Shown here one piece after another: positions 43,227 through 52,337 of a stretch of 64,000 nucleotides of DNA (the first letter of the stretch is position 1; each line of letters begins with the position of its first letter). Made by a program: the position numbers and the translations under genes. The DNA is from JBDHTQ01 sp039808765 (GTDB lineage: Bacteria; Pseudomonadota; Alphaproteobacteria; UBA2400), in contig JBDHTQ010000003.1 in the NCBI GenBank assembly GCA_039808765.1, positions 1 through 64,000 on the forward strand, given 5' to 3'. The notes under the pieces were generated by a model. That model did not search any database and was not told the DNA's origin. It saw nothing but the letters and a program-made list of their open reading frames with translations.

Positions 43227-43673
43227 TTAAATCATCAAATAACGCGCGCGTGCGCCACGTTCAATTGCTGCTGCATGCAGACGATCAATATTTAGTTCGT
43301 GCCGGAGAAGTTCAAGCAAGCGCATTTCTTCAGGTGAAACCGCGCCGTCCGAGGCGGCCAAATCACATCCCAAGGCATAAGCAGTTTCGTAGAGGTGGGT
43401 GGGAAGCGAGTGCTTGATCAGATGCAAGGTGTGATGCATGCCATCAGCAAGGCTCAAATGATGGGTGCAGTCGCGGGCAACATCGGTCAATGTATTGACG
43501 TCAAACGAGCGAAATACGGGAAGATGCTTGACGATATCTCCAATTAAGGTCAGCTCAATATCGGTCATTTGACCGTCGGCGGCGGAAAGCATAACCATCA
43601 CATAGATCAAGGCATCTTGTGCGGGAACCGCGCTTGTGCCAGTCTGGGCGGCGTGAACTGAGGGCATTGACAA
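43227..43673 (-). CDS. TerB-like (tellurite resistance TerB superfamily) protein
   Basis: The 148-residue helical protein has two similar halves with acidic loops: LIYVMVMLSAADGQMTDIEL and AYALGCDLAASDGAVSPEEM RLLELL. This is the TerB/DjlA-like pattern in which D-x-x-hydrophobic-E turns bind metal. These proteins are widespread and rarely tied to actual tellurite resistance. No other ter genes are nearby. It diverges from sdhB. Confidence 0.78.
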   Translation of the reverse strand: MSMPSVHAAQTGTSAVPAQDALIYVMVMLSAADGQMTDIELTLIGDIVKHLPVFRSFDVNTLTDVARDCTHHLSLADGMHHTLHLIKHSLPTHLYETAYALGCDLAASDGAVSPEEMRLLELLRHELNIDRLHAAAIERGARARYLMI

Positions 43674-43790
43674 CTCCTTAAGGAAATATTTTTATTTTCT
43701 GAGTCTAGCATTCCACAGTTTGCAGATAGGTCAAGCATAATCGCCTGCGACCGATTAAACTGCGTTCGTAAAGGTTGGGAGAGAATTACA

Positions 43791-44579
43791 ATGGCCGAAT
43801 TTACATTGCCAGCGCACTCAAAAGTTCAAGACGGAAAGGTGCACCCTGCGCCTTCAGGGGCTCAGCGTACAAAAACTTTTCGTGTGTATCGCTATGATCC
43901 CGACGGGAATGAAAATCCACGCTGGGATACCTATACGATTGATCTCGACCAATGCGGCCCGATGGTTCTTGATGCGATTTTGCATATCAAAAACAAAATT
44001 GATCCTACGCTTACTTTTCGCCGCTCGTGCCGTGAGGGGATTTGTGGTTCTTGCGCCATGAATATTGATGGCACGAACACATTGGCCTGTACCAAACCAA
44101 TTGAAGAAATAAACGGCACTGTACGTCTCTCTCCACTGCCGCACATGGCGGTTGTTAAAGACCTGGTGCCTGATCTTAATCAGATTTATCGCCAGTATGC
44201 GAGTATTCAGCCATGGCTGCAAAATGATGCGCCGGCCCCTGAGCGCGAGCGTCTTCAGTCTCCCGACGATCGCGCGAAGCTTGATGGTCTGTATGAATGT
44301 ATTTTGTGCTTTTGTTGCTCGACATCTTGTCCGAGTTATTGGTGGAATGGGGACAAATATCTTGGTCCGGCGGTCTTGCTTCAGGCTTATCGATGGATTG
44401 CCGATAGCCGCGATAGCAAAACGCAGGAGCGCTTGGACGCGTTGGAAGATCCATTCAAGCTTTACCGGTGTCATACAATCATGAATTGCACCAGAACGTG
44501 TCCAAAAGGCCTCAATCCGGCAAAAGCAATCGCGCAAATCAAGCAGCTTATCGTAAGTCGTGAGGCTCGAACGGCGTAA
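43791..44579 (+). CDS. sdhB: Succinate dehydrogenase iron-sulfur subunit
   Basis: The 262-residue protein carries the three iron-sulfur clusters that pass electrons from the flavoprotein to quinone in complex II. The plant-type [2Fe-2S] ligands lie in CREGICGSCAMNIDGTNTLAC. The ferredoxin-like clusters are in CILCFCCSTSCPSYWWNGDK and CHTIMNCTRTCPKGLNPAKA. All expected cysteines are present. sdhA, sdhC and sdhD are not on either side: a TerB-like gene diverges upstream and a protease follows. They must lie elsewhere or beyond the window. GGGAGAG precedes the ATG. Confidence 0.96.
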   Translation: MAEFTLPAHSKVQDGKVHPAPSGAQRTKTFRVYRYDPDGNENPRWDTYTIDLDQCGPMVLDAILHIKNKIDPTLTFRRSCREGICGSCAMNIDGTNTLACTKPIEEINGTVRLSPLPHMAVVKDLVPDLNQIYRQYASIQPWLQNDAPAPERERLQSPDDRAKLDGLYECILCFCCSTSCPSYWWNGDKYLGPAVLLQAYRWIADSRDSKTQERLDALEDPFKLYRCHTIMNCTRTCPKGLNPAKAIAQIKQLIVSREARTA

Positions 44580-44747
44580 TCGTTATATTTAAAATCATTT
44601 TATTCAAAGTGTTATGGCTTTTTTTGCCATCGCACACGGGGTTCTTTTTTCTCAAATATGCTTAAGAACAATTTAACATATGGGCCTTAAACCATTCAAA
44701 TGATGGATAAACAGCCTTGTTATTGTAAACACAAAATGTTAGGCAAT

Positions 44748-44766
44748 ATTGTCGCAGGCTGTGCGA
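44748..44766 (+). promoter_or_regulatory. Perfect inverted repeat in the protease leader
   Basis: TGTCGC and GCGACA flank a 7-base spacer, 22 bases before the ATG of the S8 protease. It could be an operator or a leader hairpin. No protein can be assigned to it. Confidence 0.4.
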
Positions 44767-44787
44767 CATAATTACGGGGGTCTTTAG

Positions 44788-47430
44788 ATGAATCGGTCTC
44801 GCTGCTTTAAAAAAATTCTATCCGCAACATGCGCTTTGATCGTTCTAAATGCAGTTATGCCAGACGTATCTTACGCTGAAATCGTTCCACCTGTTCCGGC
44901 TCCCATTGCGACCACGCTCAACAAAGCGGCAGTGCAAGGATCACAAAAGTTTCTTGTTGCTGTGTATAATTCCGTTGCAGCAAACCCGCAGCTAGCTGGC
45001 TCGATTCAGGCACAAGCCGTCGCCATGCAGCCTGGCCTTGCTTCTCAAATTTCTCATGTTGTAAATGCCGCACAAACAGCTGCTGCCCAAGGGGCCGTGG
45101 CAGGTGCTACGGGCACTTCAGTTGCACTCGCAAGTGCCACACCGATTGGTTGGATCGCAGGTGGCGTTTTGGCGGTCGGCGCTGTTGGGGCAGGTGTTGC
45201 AGTTGCGTTATCTGGCAGCAGTGGTGATAGCCTGACGGCAGAAGAGTTGGCTGCGCGCGAGTATGCACGCAACTGGGGGCTTGCTGCCATTCATGCTTCC
45301 GATGCGTATGCGCAAGGAGCAACGGGGTCTGGTATTACAGTCGGTGTTTTGGATTCCGGCATTGATTCTGATTTTTCTGAATTTGCTGGTCGTATTGCAG
45401 CGGGTGGAGATAACTTTATTTCTTCCAGCCCAAATGGGTCGATTGAAGCAGATTCAAATGGCATCAATTATCATGGTGTGCATGTAAGCGGTATTATTGC
45501 TGCGAATAAAGATAATGAGGGTATGCATGGTGTTGCATACCAATCTCAGATTTTGCCCCTTAGATTATTCCAATATTATCAAGGGACCACATATACTGCC
45601 AATACTTCTGACACAGCTGCAGCAGTCGCTTATGGTATGGCTCATGGGGTGCAGATTTTTAATGCCAGCTATGGCTATGAAACGGGTAATGTGCCTGTTA
45701 ATTTGCTGGAGACAGAGTTTGATGCTTATGAAAGTGCCATAAATAGTGGCGCTATTATGGTTTTTGCTGCGGGCAACGATGGCTGGGCTGACCCGGTCTT
45801 GCCAGCCGCATTACCCTATGTAAAACCGGCAAATGATGCAGCAGCTGCAACAGCGGGGATTTATATTAACAATACCAACTCGAAAGATTATTCTGCACTG
45901 GCCTCACAACTTTTAGCCGTTGTTTCAGTTGATCGTGGGGGAGCAATCTCGAGTTTCAGCAACCGTTGTGGTGTGGCCGCCACATGGTGTCTTGCGGCGC
46001 CAGGGGGCTCAATTTATTCAACCGTGCCAAATAATACGTATGACACGATAAGCGGAACATCAATGGCCGCACCGCATGTCTCCGGCGCATTGGCTTTGCT
46101 GATGGATTTATACCCATCGTTGACACCTGCGCAGATTGTTACGCGTTTGCTGACCACAGCCGATAATACCGGGATCTATGCCAATAGTGCTGTCTATGGT
46201 CGGGGTATGCTGAATCTTTCTGCTGCAACGGCATTTGTGGCTTCGCCACACGTTGCAATGGGCGCGACGGTGGCTGGTCCGTCGATGACATTAAGCTCAA
46301 GCCAATTCCATACCAGTGCGGCACTGGGTGACGGGCTAAGCCATTCTTTGTCGAATGAAAAAGTAGTGCTTATCGATAGCTTTGATGGTGCCGGAATTGC
46401 TGTTAAAGCTGACGCGCTTACGGTTGCGCCTGAGATGAGCAATCGCATGGATAATGGCTTGCGTCATTTTGGTCGTGAAGCAACCACAATTCATTTGAAC
46501 AATGACAAAACAGTTTTGACATGGCGCGAGATCCCGGAAGGAAATGACGGTGAGTCCGCAAAAACCGAAGGGCGGATGACGACCGCTTTTACTGATGACA
46601 CAAAAGTTTCGGTCGGGTTTATGGATGATCCATCTGTGGGGCTGGGCTTAATGGCCGATGGCGCTGTTAACGTGGGTGAAAGCCGTTCGTCCGGTGCGTT
46701 TATTTCTCCCTACATGGCTTTTGCCTCTGATGGCATGAGCATCGCAACAGAAACCAAGCTCGGTGCCGTCACCGTGCGTGGGGCTTCATTTACGGGCCAT
46801 GCAGAGGATGAAAAAGATCAGAAAGCTTTTGGTGCTGTCACTGAACTTTCCTATGCGCCATTTAAAGGAAGCAATGTTGCCCTACAAGCCGGTTTTGTGA
46901 GTGAAGATAAAACATTCTTAGGGAGCGTTTCTGATGGGGCCTTTGCTCTGGGTCGCACAGATACAACCTTCGCAGGTCTTTCAGGTCGCTTGAGCTTAAC
47001 CGACAAAACCGAAATGGTGGGCAGTTACTATATGGGGATGAGCACTGCACAGGCTAGCCAAAGCGCATTGGTTGGCGATATGTCGGGCGTGCAGTCTGAT
47101 GCCTTCTCCCTCGGTGTTATTCATCATGATGCGGTGACACAGGGCGATCGTTTGGGCTTCTTGGTTAATCAGCCGTTGCGTGTCCGTTCGGGTTCCGCGC
47201 AGTTGACGCTGGCCTCTTCTGTTGATGCAAATGCCAATGTTTCGTATCGCACAGTAAATGCTGGCCTCACGCCCACAGGTCGTGAAATGGATCTGGAAAT
47301 GTTTTATGCTGCGCCCTTGGCCGAAAAAACAAGCCTGAATACCAGTGTGATGTATCGTCACGAGCCTGATCATGTTGCGTCAGCAGATGATGAAGGACAG
47401 CTTTTGGTACGCCTCAACCACCAGTATTAA
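44788..47430 (+). CDS. Secreted subtilisin-like (S8) serine protease with barrel-like C-terminus
   Basis: The 880-residue protein starts with a signal peptide (about residues 1-31, ending VSYA). An Ala/Gly-rich stretch at 100-140 contains a hydrophobic segment (GWIAGGVLAVGAVGAGVAVA). The subtilisin domain spans about 165-490. The catalytic triad is D189 in GVLDSGIDSD, H229 in HGVHVSGII, and S425 in GTSMAAPHVSGAL; N in FAAGNDG fits the oxyanion position. From about residue 620 to the end, alternating hydrophobic strands with many Gly/Ser/Thr close on an aromatic residue (LVRLNHQY), as in outer-membrane barrels. It is thus probably an autotransporter-type protease, though the barrel is inferred from pattern. 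Confidence 0.85.
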   Translation: MNRSRCFKKILSATCALIVLNAVMPDVSYAEIVPPVPAPIATTLNKAAVQGSQKFLVAVYNSVAANPQLAGSIQAQAVAMQPGLASQISHVVNAAQTAAAQGAVAGATGTSVALASATPIGWIAGGVLAVGAVGAGVAVALSGSSGDSLTAEELAAREYARNWGLAAIHASDAYAQGATGSGITVGVLDSGIDSDFSEFAGRIAAGGDNFISSSPNGSIEADSNGINYHGVHVSGIIAANKDNEGMHGVAYQSQILPLRLFQYYQGTTYTANTSDTAAAVAYGMAHGVQIFNASYGYETGNVPVNLLETEFDAYESAINSGAIMVFAAGNDGWADPVLPAALPYVKPANDAAAATAGIYINNTNSKDYSALASQLLAVVSVDRGGAISSFSNRCGVAATWCLAAPGGSIYSTVPNNTYDTISGTSMAAPHVSGALALLMDLYPSLTPAQIVTRLLTTADNTGIYANSAVYGRGMLNLSAATAFVASPHVAMGATVAGPSMTLSSSQFHTSAALGDGLSHSLSNEKVVLIDSFDGAGIAVKADALTVAPEMSNRMDNGLRHFGREATTIHLNNDKTVLTWREIPEGNDGESAKTEGRMTTAFTDDTKVSVGFMDDPSVGLGLMADGAVNVGESRSSGAFISPYMAFASDGMSIATETKLGAVTVRGASFTGHAEDEKDQKAFGAVTELSYAPFKGSNVALQAGFVSEDKTFLGSVSDGAFALGRTDTTFAGLSGRLSLTDKTEMVGSYYMGMSTAQASQSALVGDMSGVQSDAFSLGVIHHDAVTQGDRLGFLVNQPLRVRSGSAQLTLASSVDANANVSYRTVNAGLTPTGREMDLEMFYAAPLAEKTSLNTSVMYRHEPDHVASADDEGQLLVRLNHQY

Positions 47431-47460
47431 TCATTCAATCAATACAATCGTTCCAGCTAA

Positions 47461-47485
47461 GAGAGCCTCTATATTAGGGGCTCTC
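47461..47485 (+). terminator. Hairpin after the protease gene
   Basis: GAGAGCCTCT and AGGGGCTCTC make a 10-bp stem with one G-T pair and a 5-base loop. Only a weak T stretch follows. It lies between convergent genes. Confidence 0.55.
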
Positions 47486-47531
47486 TCTATAAATTGTACT
47501 GTGACTTTTTACAGGCACAGCAAAGCCATTT

Positions 47532-48071
47532 CTAATTTTTAATCACATGGGCCTCGTTCAGGCGGTAGAATGTATTGTTTTCCCAATCATTGGGAACCAG
47601 CTCCAGCTTGCCTGTTAGCGTGATCGGATCATATCCGAATTTTATCGGTTTTTTGTCGGCATGAACCTCTAAAACCAAGGCCGGGCCAACGTGATAATGG
47701 TACGGGCAGCTCATCGGGAAAGGGCCGAAGAGAAAAGTTTTTTGGGTGCTGGTTTCATCGAGCGGAAACATAAACCCCTTAACAGTAATCGTTTGCCCAT
47801 TCAGTTTTTTAACCGCGTCTGAAAATGCGGGTTTGGTATATTCAAGATCTTGAATATCGCCCTCAACGTTGCGTTTTGTTTTAATGTTGATTTCTTTTGT
47901 TTGGCCAAAAACTTTCCAACTGATCGCACCTTGTGGCACATCGACATATTGATTGGCCATGTCTGCGAGGGTGCGTGTTGTCCCATCACTGTTTTCTTCA
48001 TGCGTAAAGGCGTGGGATGGCTGTGCAAGAAAGAGAAAAATTAACAACAAAAATGCAGTTCGACGGTTCAA
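47532..48071 (-). CDS. Exported DUF3299 protein
   Basis: The 179-residue protein has a signal peptide (NRRTAFLLLIFLFLAQPSHA) and then a DUF3299-type domain: ISWKVFGQTKEINIKT, FSDAVKKLNGQTITVKGFMF and PMSCPYHYHVGPALVLEVHA. A Cys-x-x-His-x-His cluster in that last stretch looks like a metal site. I chose the TTG at 48071 since AGGGAG lies 7 bases upstream and the signal peptide starts there; longer readings run into the permease gene. It is the last gene of an operon with an ABC permease and ATPase, which suggests a partner role in that exporter. Confidence 0.75.
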   Translation of the reverse strand: MNRRTAFLLLIFLFLAQPSHAFTHEENSDGTTRTLADMANQYVDVPQGAISWKVFGQTKEINIKTKRNVEGDIQDLEYTKPAFSDAVKKLNGQTITVKGFMFPLDETSTQKTFLFGPFPMSCPYHYHVGPALVLEVHADKKPIKFGYDPITLTGKLELVPNDWENNTFYRLNEAHVIKN

Positions 48072-48084
48072 GATTATTCTCCCT

Positions 48085-49290
48085 TTAGGTTCGTCCTTGC
48101 GCCAAAAGCCCGGCAAGATCAGACCGCGCCGCCGTGCGGGCAGGTAAGGCAGCACTGAGAATACCAATCAAAATGCTTATGCCAATAAAGCAGATATCCG
48201 CTTGTTGCGGGGTGAAGAGTTGCTGCGGCATGATGAAGCCGCTGATCATGGTCTTCGACAGAAAGATCGTTGCGATTAAAATGCGACCGATGATTAAACC
48301 GATCACACTACCGATAAGTGTGAGAAGGAGTGCTTCAAAAATAATTGTCAGTGCAATCATTCTGCGGCTTGCCCCTAAAACGCGCAGAACAGCCAAATCA
48401 TAACGACGGTTAGCCAGATTTGCTGCCATAAAAGCAAAGAGCATTAATCCTGAGAGCGCTAAAAAACAGGCCGATAAACTTATGATCACATTTCTTCCAA
48501 AGCCGATGGTATTGGCAAAACGAGCAATTTCATAAGATGGAACGGCTGCCATCATATTGGTTGAACTGTTGAGTTGATGGGGCAAATTAAGGAGAGCTGT
48601 TGCCCCTCGCGTTTGCACGAGAACGGCCGTGAGTTGATGACCGAGCGCTCGCTCACTTTCTGCATCCGGATCGTCAACGTCGGGGTGAGCATGCAGTTGC
48701 TGTACACTATTTAAGGGTGTAATCAATAATTTGTCTAAAACAGTGTGGGTCGGCTTTAAGCGTCCGACTACTTTATAAAGGTGAAAGTCATGAACATCAT
48801 CACTGTTCGCAGCATAGCCGTGTCGCGCAGCAAAAGTTGATCCGATCTGAACATCCGTCAGTGCACCGGCAACAACATCATAATCCTGAGCAAATGACTG
48901 TCCCTGAGCAATCTCGGCTTTATAGAGCGTGATATAATCCTGGGTTGTTCCCACTATGCGCCATCCGTGAAAATTATCACCGAGCGCGAGGGGAATTGTG
49001 TGTTTGATTTGAGCGTAATGTTTTAGTGTCTCATAATCATTCATGTCAATGTTTCCTGTTGGAACATCAGCGTGATAGATCGACGATAAAATGAGCTGAA
49101 GCGGGCTTCCTTTTGCCCCGACAATCATATCAATGCCGTGGGCGTTGCGTGAAAATCCATCGGCAATCGCTTGAGAAAACAAAAACGCACTGCTGAGTAG
49201 AGCAATGCCTGCCGCAGTTGCGAGAACACAGAGAATCGCGCTTAAGCGATGGCTGACAATTGAATGGAGAGCGAGAGAAAAAGCTTTCAT
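48085..49290 (-). CDS. FtsX-like ABC transporter permease
   Basis: The 401-residue membrane protein has one N-terminal helix (LSAILCVLATAAGIALLSSA), a large periplasmic domain at about residues 45-270, and three C-terminal helices, starting with VIISLSACFLALSGLMLFAF. This is the MacB/LolC/FtsX architecture. YDLAVLRVLGASRRMIALTI is the cytoplasmic coupling region typical of the family. It would form a transport or mechanotransmission complex with the ATPase encoded just upstream. The substrate is unknown. Confidence 0.88.
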   Translation of the reverse strand: MKAFSLALHSIVSHRLSAILCVLATAAGIALLSSAFLFSQAIADGFSRNAHGIDMIVGAKGSPLQLILSSIYHADVPTGNIDMNDYETLKHYAQIKHTIPLALGDNFHGWRIVGTTQDYITLYKAEIAQGQSFAQDYDVVAGALTDVQIGSTFAARHGYAANSDDVHDFHLYKVVGRLKPTHTVLDKLLITPLNSVQQLHAHPDVDDPDAESERALGHQLTAVLVQTRGATALLNLPHQLNSSTNMMAAVPSYEIARFANTIGFGRNVIISLSACFLALSGLMLFAFMAANLANRRYDLAVLRVLGASRRMIALTIIFEALLLTLIGSVIGLIIGRILIATIFLSKTMISGFIMPQQLFTPQQADICFIGISILIGILSAALPARTAARSDLAGLLAQGRT

Positions 49291-49310
49291 GGGGTATCCT
49301 TATGCGATCG

Positions 49311-49943
49311 TTATTGCAGTTCAATTGTGCGTTCAAGCTTACCCAAAAGGCGCGTATCGTGCGTTGCAACGAGGAGCGCAGAACCACACTCGCTTGCTTG
49401 TTTCTTCAACAATTCAATAACCCGTAGAGCATTTGCATCATCCAGAGCAGATGTCGGCTCATCGGCAAAAATAATAGCAGGCTGCAGCAGAACAGCGCGG
49501 GCGATGGCCGCACGTTGTTGCTCGCCTTGACTCAACGCCGCGGGTTTGCGCTGTGATTTTTCGTGCAGGTCAAGTGTTTTGAGGAGCGATTCAAACCGTC
49601 CTGCTTCTGCCTTTTTCCCCGACATGCTTTGCGCAAGCAAAATATTCTGGCTTAAAGTAAGGGAGGACAGAAGGTGCAGGGTTTGAAAGATAAAACCAAA
49701 ATTTTGTCCGCGCAGGTGGTCGCGCGCTGCTGACGTGAGTTGATAGATATCATAATCGCGAAAAAATATTCTTCCTTCTGTCGGGGGCAATAATCCCGCC
49801 ATAATGGAAAGCAGGGTTGTTTTACCAGAACCAGAAGGCCCAAGCAGAAGGATCGATTCTCTTTCCCGAACCTGCAAATCCGGTAGAACAATTGTTGGCC
49901 CCGTTGTGCGTTTAAGCTGTACATTTGTTGTCGTGAAAAGCAT
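49311..49943 (-). CDS. ABC transporter ATP-binding protein (LolD/MacB type)
   Basis: The 210-residue ATPase has Walker A LLGPSGSGKTTLLSIMAGLL, signature LSQGEQQRAAIARAVLLQP, Walker B AIIFADEPTSALDDAN and the switch histidine in LLVATHDTRLL. ATG 49943 has AGAGGA upstream; an earlier in-frame ATG at 50000 would add 19 residues with no RBS. It is 20 bases before the FtsX-like permease, and the three genes form an exporter/DUF3299 operon. Confidence 0.92.
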   Translation of the reverse strand: MLFTTTNVQLKRTTGPTIVLPDLQVRERESILLLGPSGSGKTTLLSIMAGLLPPTEGRIFFRDYDIYQLTSAARDHLRGQNFGFIFQTLHLLSSLTLSQNILLAQSMSGKKAEAGRFESLLKTLDLHEKSQRKPAALSQGEQQRAAIARAVLLQPAIIFADEPTSALDDANALRVIELLKKQASECGSALLVATHDTRLLGKLERTIELQ

Positions 49944-50152
49944 GGGTTCCTCTTGTCTCAATTGGCGTGGGCAAGAATTAATATTGTTATATTGTAACAC
50001 TTGATAGGCGACCCATAAAAAGGCGTCAAGGATAAACGCGCGACTTTAAGCTGCGACATTTTGATTGATCATCATGGCGGCTCATGCTTGGATACGGTCT
50101 TAAGAAGGCCGGAGATGTTCTTTAATGTCATGTTCCAAGCATGGGGGACTAA

Positions 50153-51565
50153 ATGTTTGATGCCAATATATTGCTTCGACGCAAAATTCCGACTGTGATT
50201 GTGGATGACAATCAACTCACCCGTTGCTTGAGTGCATGGGATCTTACGCTATTAGGCGTGGGTGCCATTATCGGTACGGGGATTTTTGTGCTGACAGGCG
50301 TTGCGGCGGCGACCCAGTCGGGACCGGCGATTGTTTTATCGTTCGTTATCGCGGGGATTGCCTGCGCATTCGCCGCCCTTGCGTATGCTGAACTGGCGTC
50401 AAGCGTGGGCGGATGCGGCAGCGCTTATGGCTATGCTTATGCCGCGTTCGGTGAATTGATTGCATGGATTATCGGCTGGGATTTGATATTAGAATATGCC
50501 GTGTCGGTGGCGGCGGTGGCCAATGGCTGGTCGGGTTATTTTAAAGATGCATTGGCCGCGGTGGGATATACACTTCCGCTTGCGTTAAGCAAAGGGCCAG
50601 CTGCGGGCGGGGTTGTCAATCTTCCGGCGATGGGGATTGTGCTCGTTTTAACCGCGCTGCTGGTTGTGGGTGTGCGCGAAAGTGCACGGATCAACGCGCT
50701 GATGGTGTTTGTCAAACTGTGTGCGATTGCTGTTTTTCTGGCGGTTGGATTGGGGCATCTTCATCCGGAGTACTGGTCACCCTTTATGCCTTTTGGGTGG
50801 TTCGAAAAACTACCGGATGGAACAAATACCGGTGTGCTGGCGGGTGCCTCGCTTGTATTTTTTGCGTATGTGGGATTCGACGCCGTTTCGACCGCGGCGG
50901 AAGAAGCAAAAAATCCTGCGCGCGATGTTCCCATTGGCATTTTGGGATCCTTGGTGTTTTGCACCATCATCTACATCGTCGTTTCTGCTGTCCTCACCGG
51001 CATTGTTCCTTACACACAGTTAAACGTTTCCTCCCCTGTCGCTTACGCCTTAGGGCAAATCGGTATTAATTGGGCCTCTGCGCTGGTGGCAGGCGGTGTG
51101 ATCGCCGGGCTTACAACGGTGATGTTGGTTTTGTTTTATGGCCTGACGCGCATTATGCTGGCGATGGCGCGGGACGGGCTTATTTCGCGTCACCTTGGCT
51201 ATATCGATCGCAAGCGCAAGACCCCGGTTCGTGTAACGATAGTTTGTGGTGTGATTATGTCAATTTTTGCTGGGTTTGTGCCGCTCGGGATTTTGGCTGA
51301 GTTGGTCAACATTGGTACCTTGGCTGCTTTTGTGCTAGTCTGCGGCGGTGTTATTGCGCTTCGTTTGCGTCACCCCGAGATGCATCGACCCTTTAAAACA
51401 CCGGGTGGTTTGATCATTCCGATTTTAGGCGTTCTTTCTTGCGGGGCGTTGATTGCCTTTTTGCCCCCCATTACGCATCTGCGTTTTTTGGTGTGGATGG
51501 GGTTGGGTATGATTATTTATTTTGCTTACTCGGCGCGTCATAGTCGTATTCAGAGGGCATGTTAG
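50153..51565 (+). CDS. APC-superfamily amino acid permease
   Basis: The 470-residue protein has about 12 membrane helices. It shows the family opening LTLLGVGAIIGTGIFVLTGV, with the unwound GxGIF helix that binds substrate. Also present are AYAELASSVGGCGSAYGYAY, VFFAYVGFDAVSTAAEEAKN and RKTPVRVTIVCGVIMSIFAG. It resembles YfnA/cationic amino acid transporter-like members, but the substrate is not fixed by sequence. Its TAG stop at 51563-51565 is the first three bases of a repeat element. Confidence 0.9.
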   Translation: MFDANILLRRKIPTVIVDDNQLTRCLSAWDLTLLGVGAIIGTGIFVLTGVAAATQSGPAIVLSFVIAGIACAFAALAYAELASSVGGCGSAYGYAYAAFGELIAWIIGWDLILEYAVSVAAVANGWSGYFKDALAAVGYTLPLALSKGPAAGGVVNLPAMGIVLVLTALLVVGVRESARINALMVFVKLCAIAVFLAVGLGHLHPEYWSPFMPFGWFEKLPDGTNTGVLAGASLVFFAYVGFDAVSTAAEEAKNPARDVPIGILGSLVFCTIIYIVVSAVLTGIVPYTQLNVSSPVAYALGQIGINWASALVAGGVIAGLTTVMLVLFYGLTRIMLAMARDGLISRHLGYIDRKRKTPVRVTIVCGVIMSIFAGFVPLGILAELVNIGTLAAFVLVCGGVIALRLRHPEMHRPFKTPGGLIIPILGVLSCGALIAFLPPITHLRFLVWMGLGMIIYFAYSARHSRIQRAC

Positions 51566-51664
51566 AGCGCATCACCCGAAGATAGACGCACGCCGTTTTA
51601 TCTTTTGACGCAAATATGGCGTTAGAAAGGGTCTCTGCGATTGCATTTTTCGGGATTTGCTCTA
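51563..51664 (-). repeat. TAGAGC repeat, single copy at the permease stop codon
   Basis: The copy reads TAGAGCGCATCACCCGAAG at one end and CGGGATTTGCTCTA at the other. The internal arms have drifted (AGAAAGGGTCTCTGCG in place of the usual CAAAGATGG hairpin). The first TAG is the stop of the amino acid permease. It separates the permease from a convergent small gene. Confidence 0.88.
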
Positions 51665-51729
51665 AACGCAAAACCGCACATGCTTGTGCTGAAAATGCTC
51701 TATTGATGTAGATAAACGAAGTGAAAAAA

Positions 51730-51933
51730 TCATACTTTAAGTTGTGCGGGGCGTGCCTTCCACAGTTTATAAACAACAAGGCCATTGACGAACGCCATAA
51801 TGCCTCCGAGGCTTTGGACAACAGGATGCGGGCAGGTGGCTATCATCAATGCACCCAAGGTGGCCATGCCGCAACAGATGTGAGTTATCCCATTAAACGT
51901 TTTTGCGCATTGATCGCCACTGGTGGCTTTCAT
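51730..51933 (-). CDS. Small membrane protein, 67 residues
   Basis: It encodes MKATSGDQCAKTFNGITHIC followed by CGMATLGALMIATCP, which with the later QSLGGIMAFVNGLVVYKLW gives two hydrophobic segments. AAAGGAT precedes the ATG on the reverse strand by about 8 bases. The four cysteines clustered in the first half are notable for so short a protein. No family is recognised. Confidence 0.55.
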   Translation of the reverse strand: MKATSGDQCAKTFNGITHICCGMATLGALMIATCPHPVVQSLGGIMAFVNGLVVYKLWKARPAQLKV

Positions 51934-52078
51934 GATTTAAATCCTTTAATAATATGTTGATTTATGACAGTCTACAAAATTGGTTTGCTGATATCAATGA
52001 TTTTACCATTCCACGAGAAGGTTTCAAGTGATCATCAGGTGGGTAGCGTTAGTGCTGGGGGGCATGCAAAGAGATGAA

Positions 52079-52155
52079 TGGCGCACCCGAAGAGATTCGA
52101 ACTCCTAACCGCCAGATTCGTAGTCTGATGCTCTATCCAGTTGAGCTACGGGTGC
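52079..52155 (-). tRNA. tRNA-Arg (anticodon ACG)
   Basis: On the reverse strand the acceptor arm GCACCCG pairs with CGGGTGC. GAGTTCGAATCTC gives the T arm. The anticodon loop CTACGAA carries ACG, and CCA is encoded. It lies 39 bases before tRNA-Glu and reads the same way, so the two may share a transcript. Confidence 0.95.
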
Positions 52156-52194
52156 TTCCTGTTCATTTTAACACCCCGAAAGGTGTTTACTGGT

Positions 52195-52270
52195 TGGCGT
52201 CCCCAACGGGATTCGAACCCGTGTTGCCTGCGTGAAAGGCGGGTGTCCTGGGCCTCTAGACGATGGGGAC
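52195..52270 (-). tRNA. tRNA-Glu (anticodon TTC)
   Basis: On the reverse strand GTCCCCA pairs with TGGGGAC. The T arm is GGGTTCGAATCCC, the anticodon loop CTTTCAC carries TTC, and CCA is encoded. It is upstream of tRNA-Arg on the same strand. Confidence 0.96.
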
Positions 52271-52337
52271 CAAGCCAGTGGTGGGATTGATAACGTTTTA
52301 GAGCGGAAAAATCAAGCATTCTCTTACAAAAAAATGA

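Noticed and set aside
43227..43673. Tellurite resistance operon
   Set aside because: Only a TerB-like gene is present; no terA, terC, terD or terZ neighbours are seen.
43854..44537. Reverse-strand frame of 227 codons within sdhB
   Set aside because: It is a shadow of sdhB, whose cluster-binding cysteines fix the coding strand.
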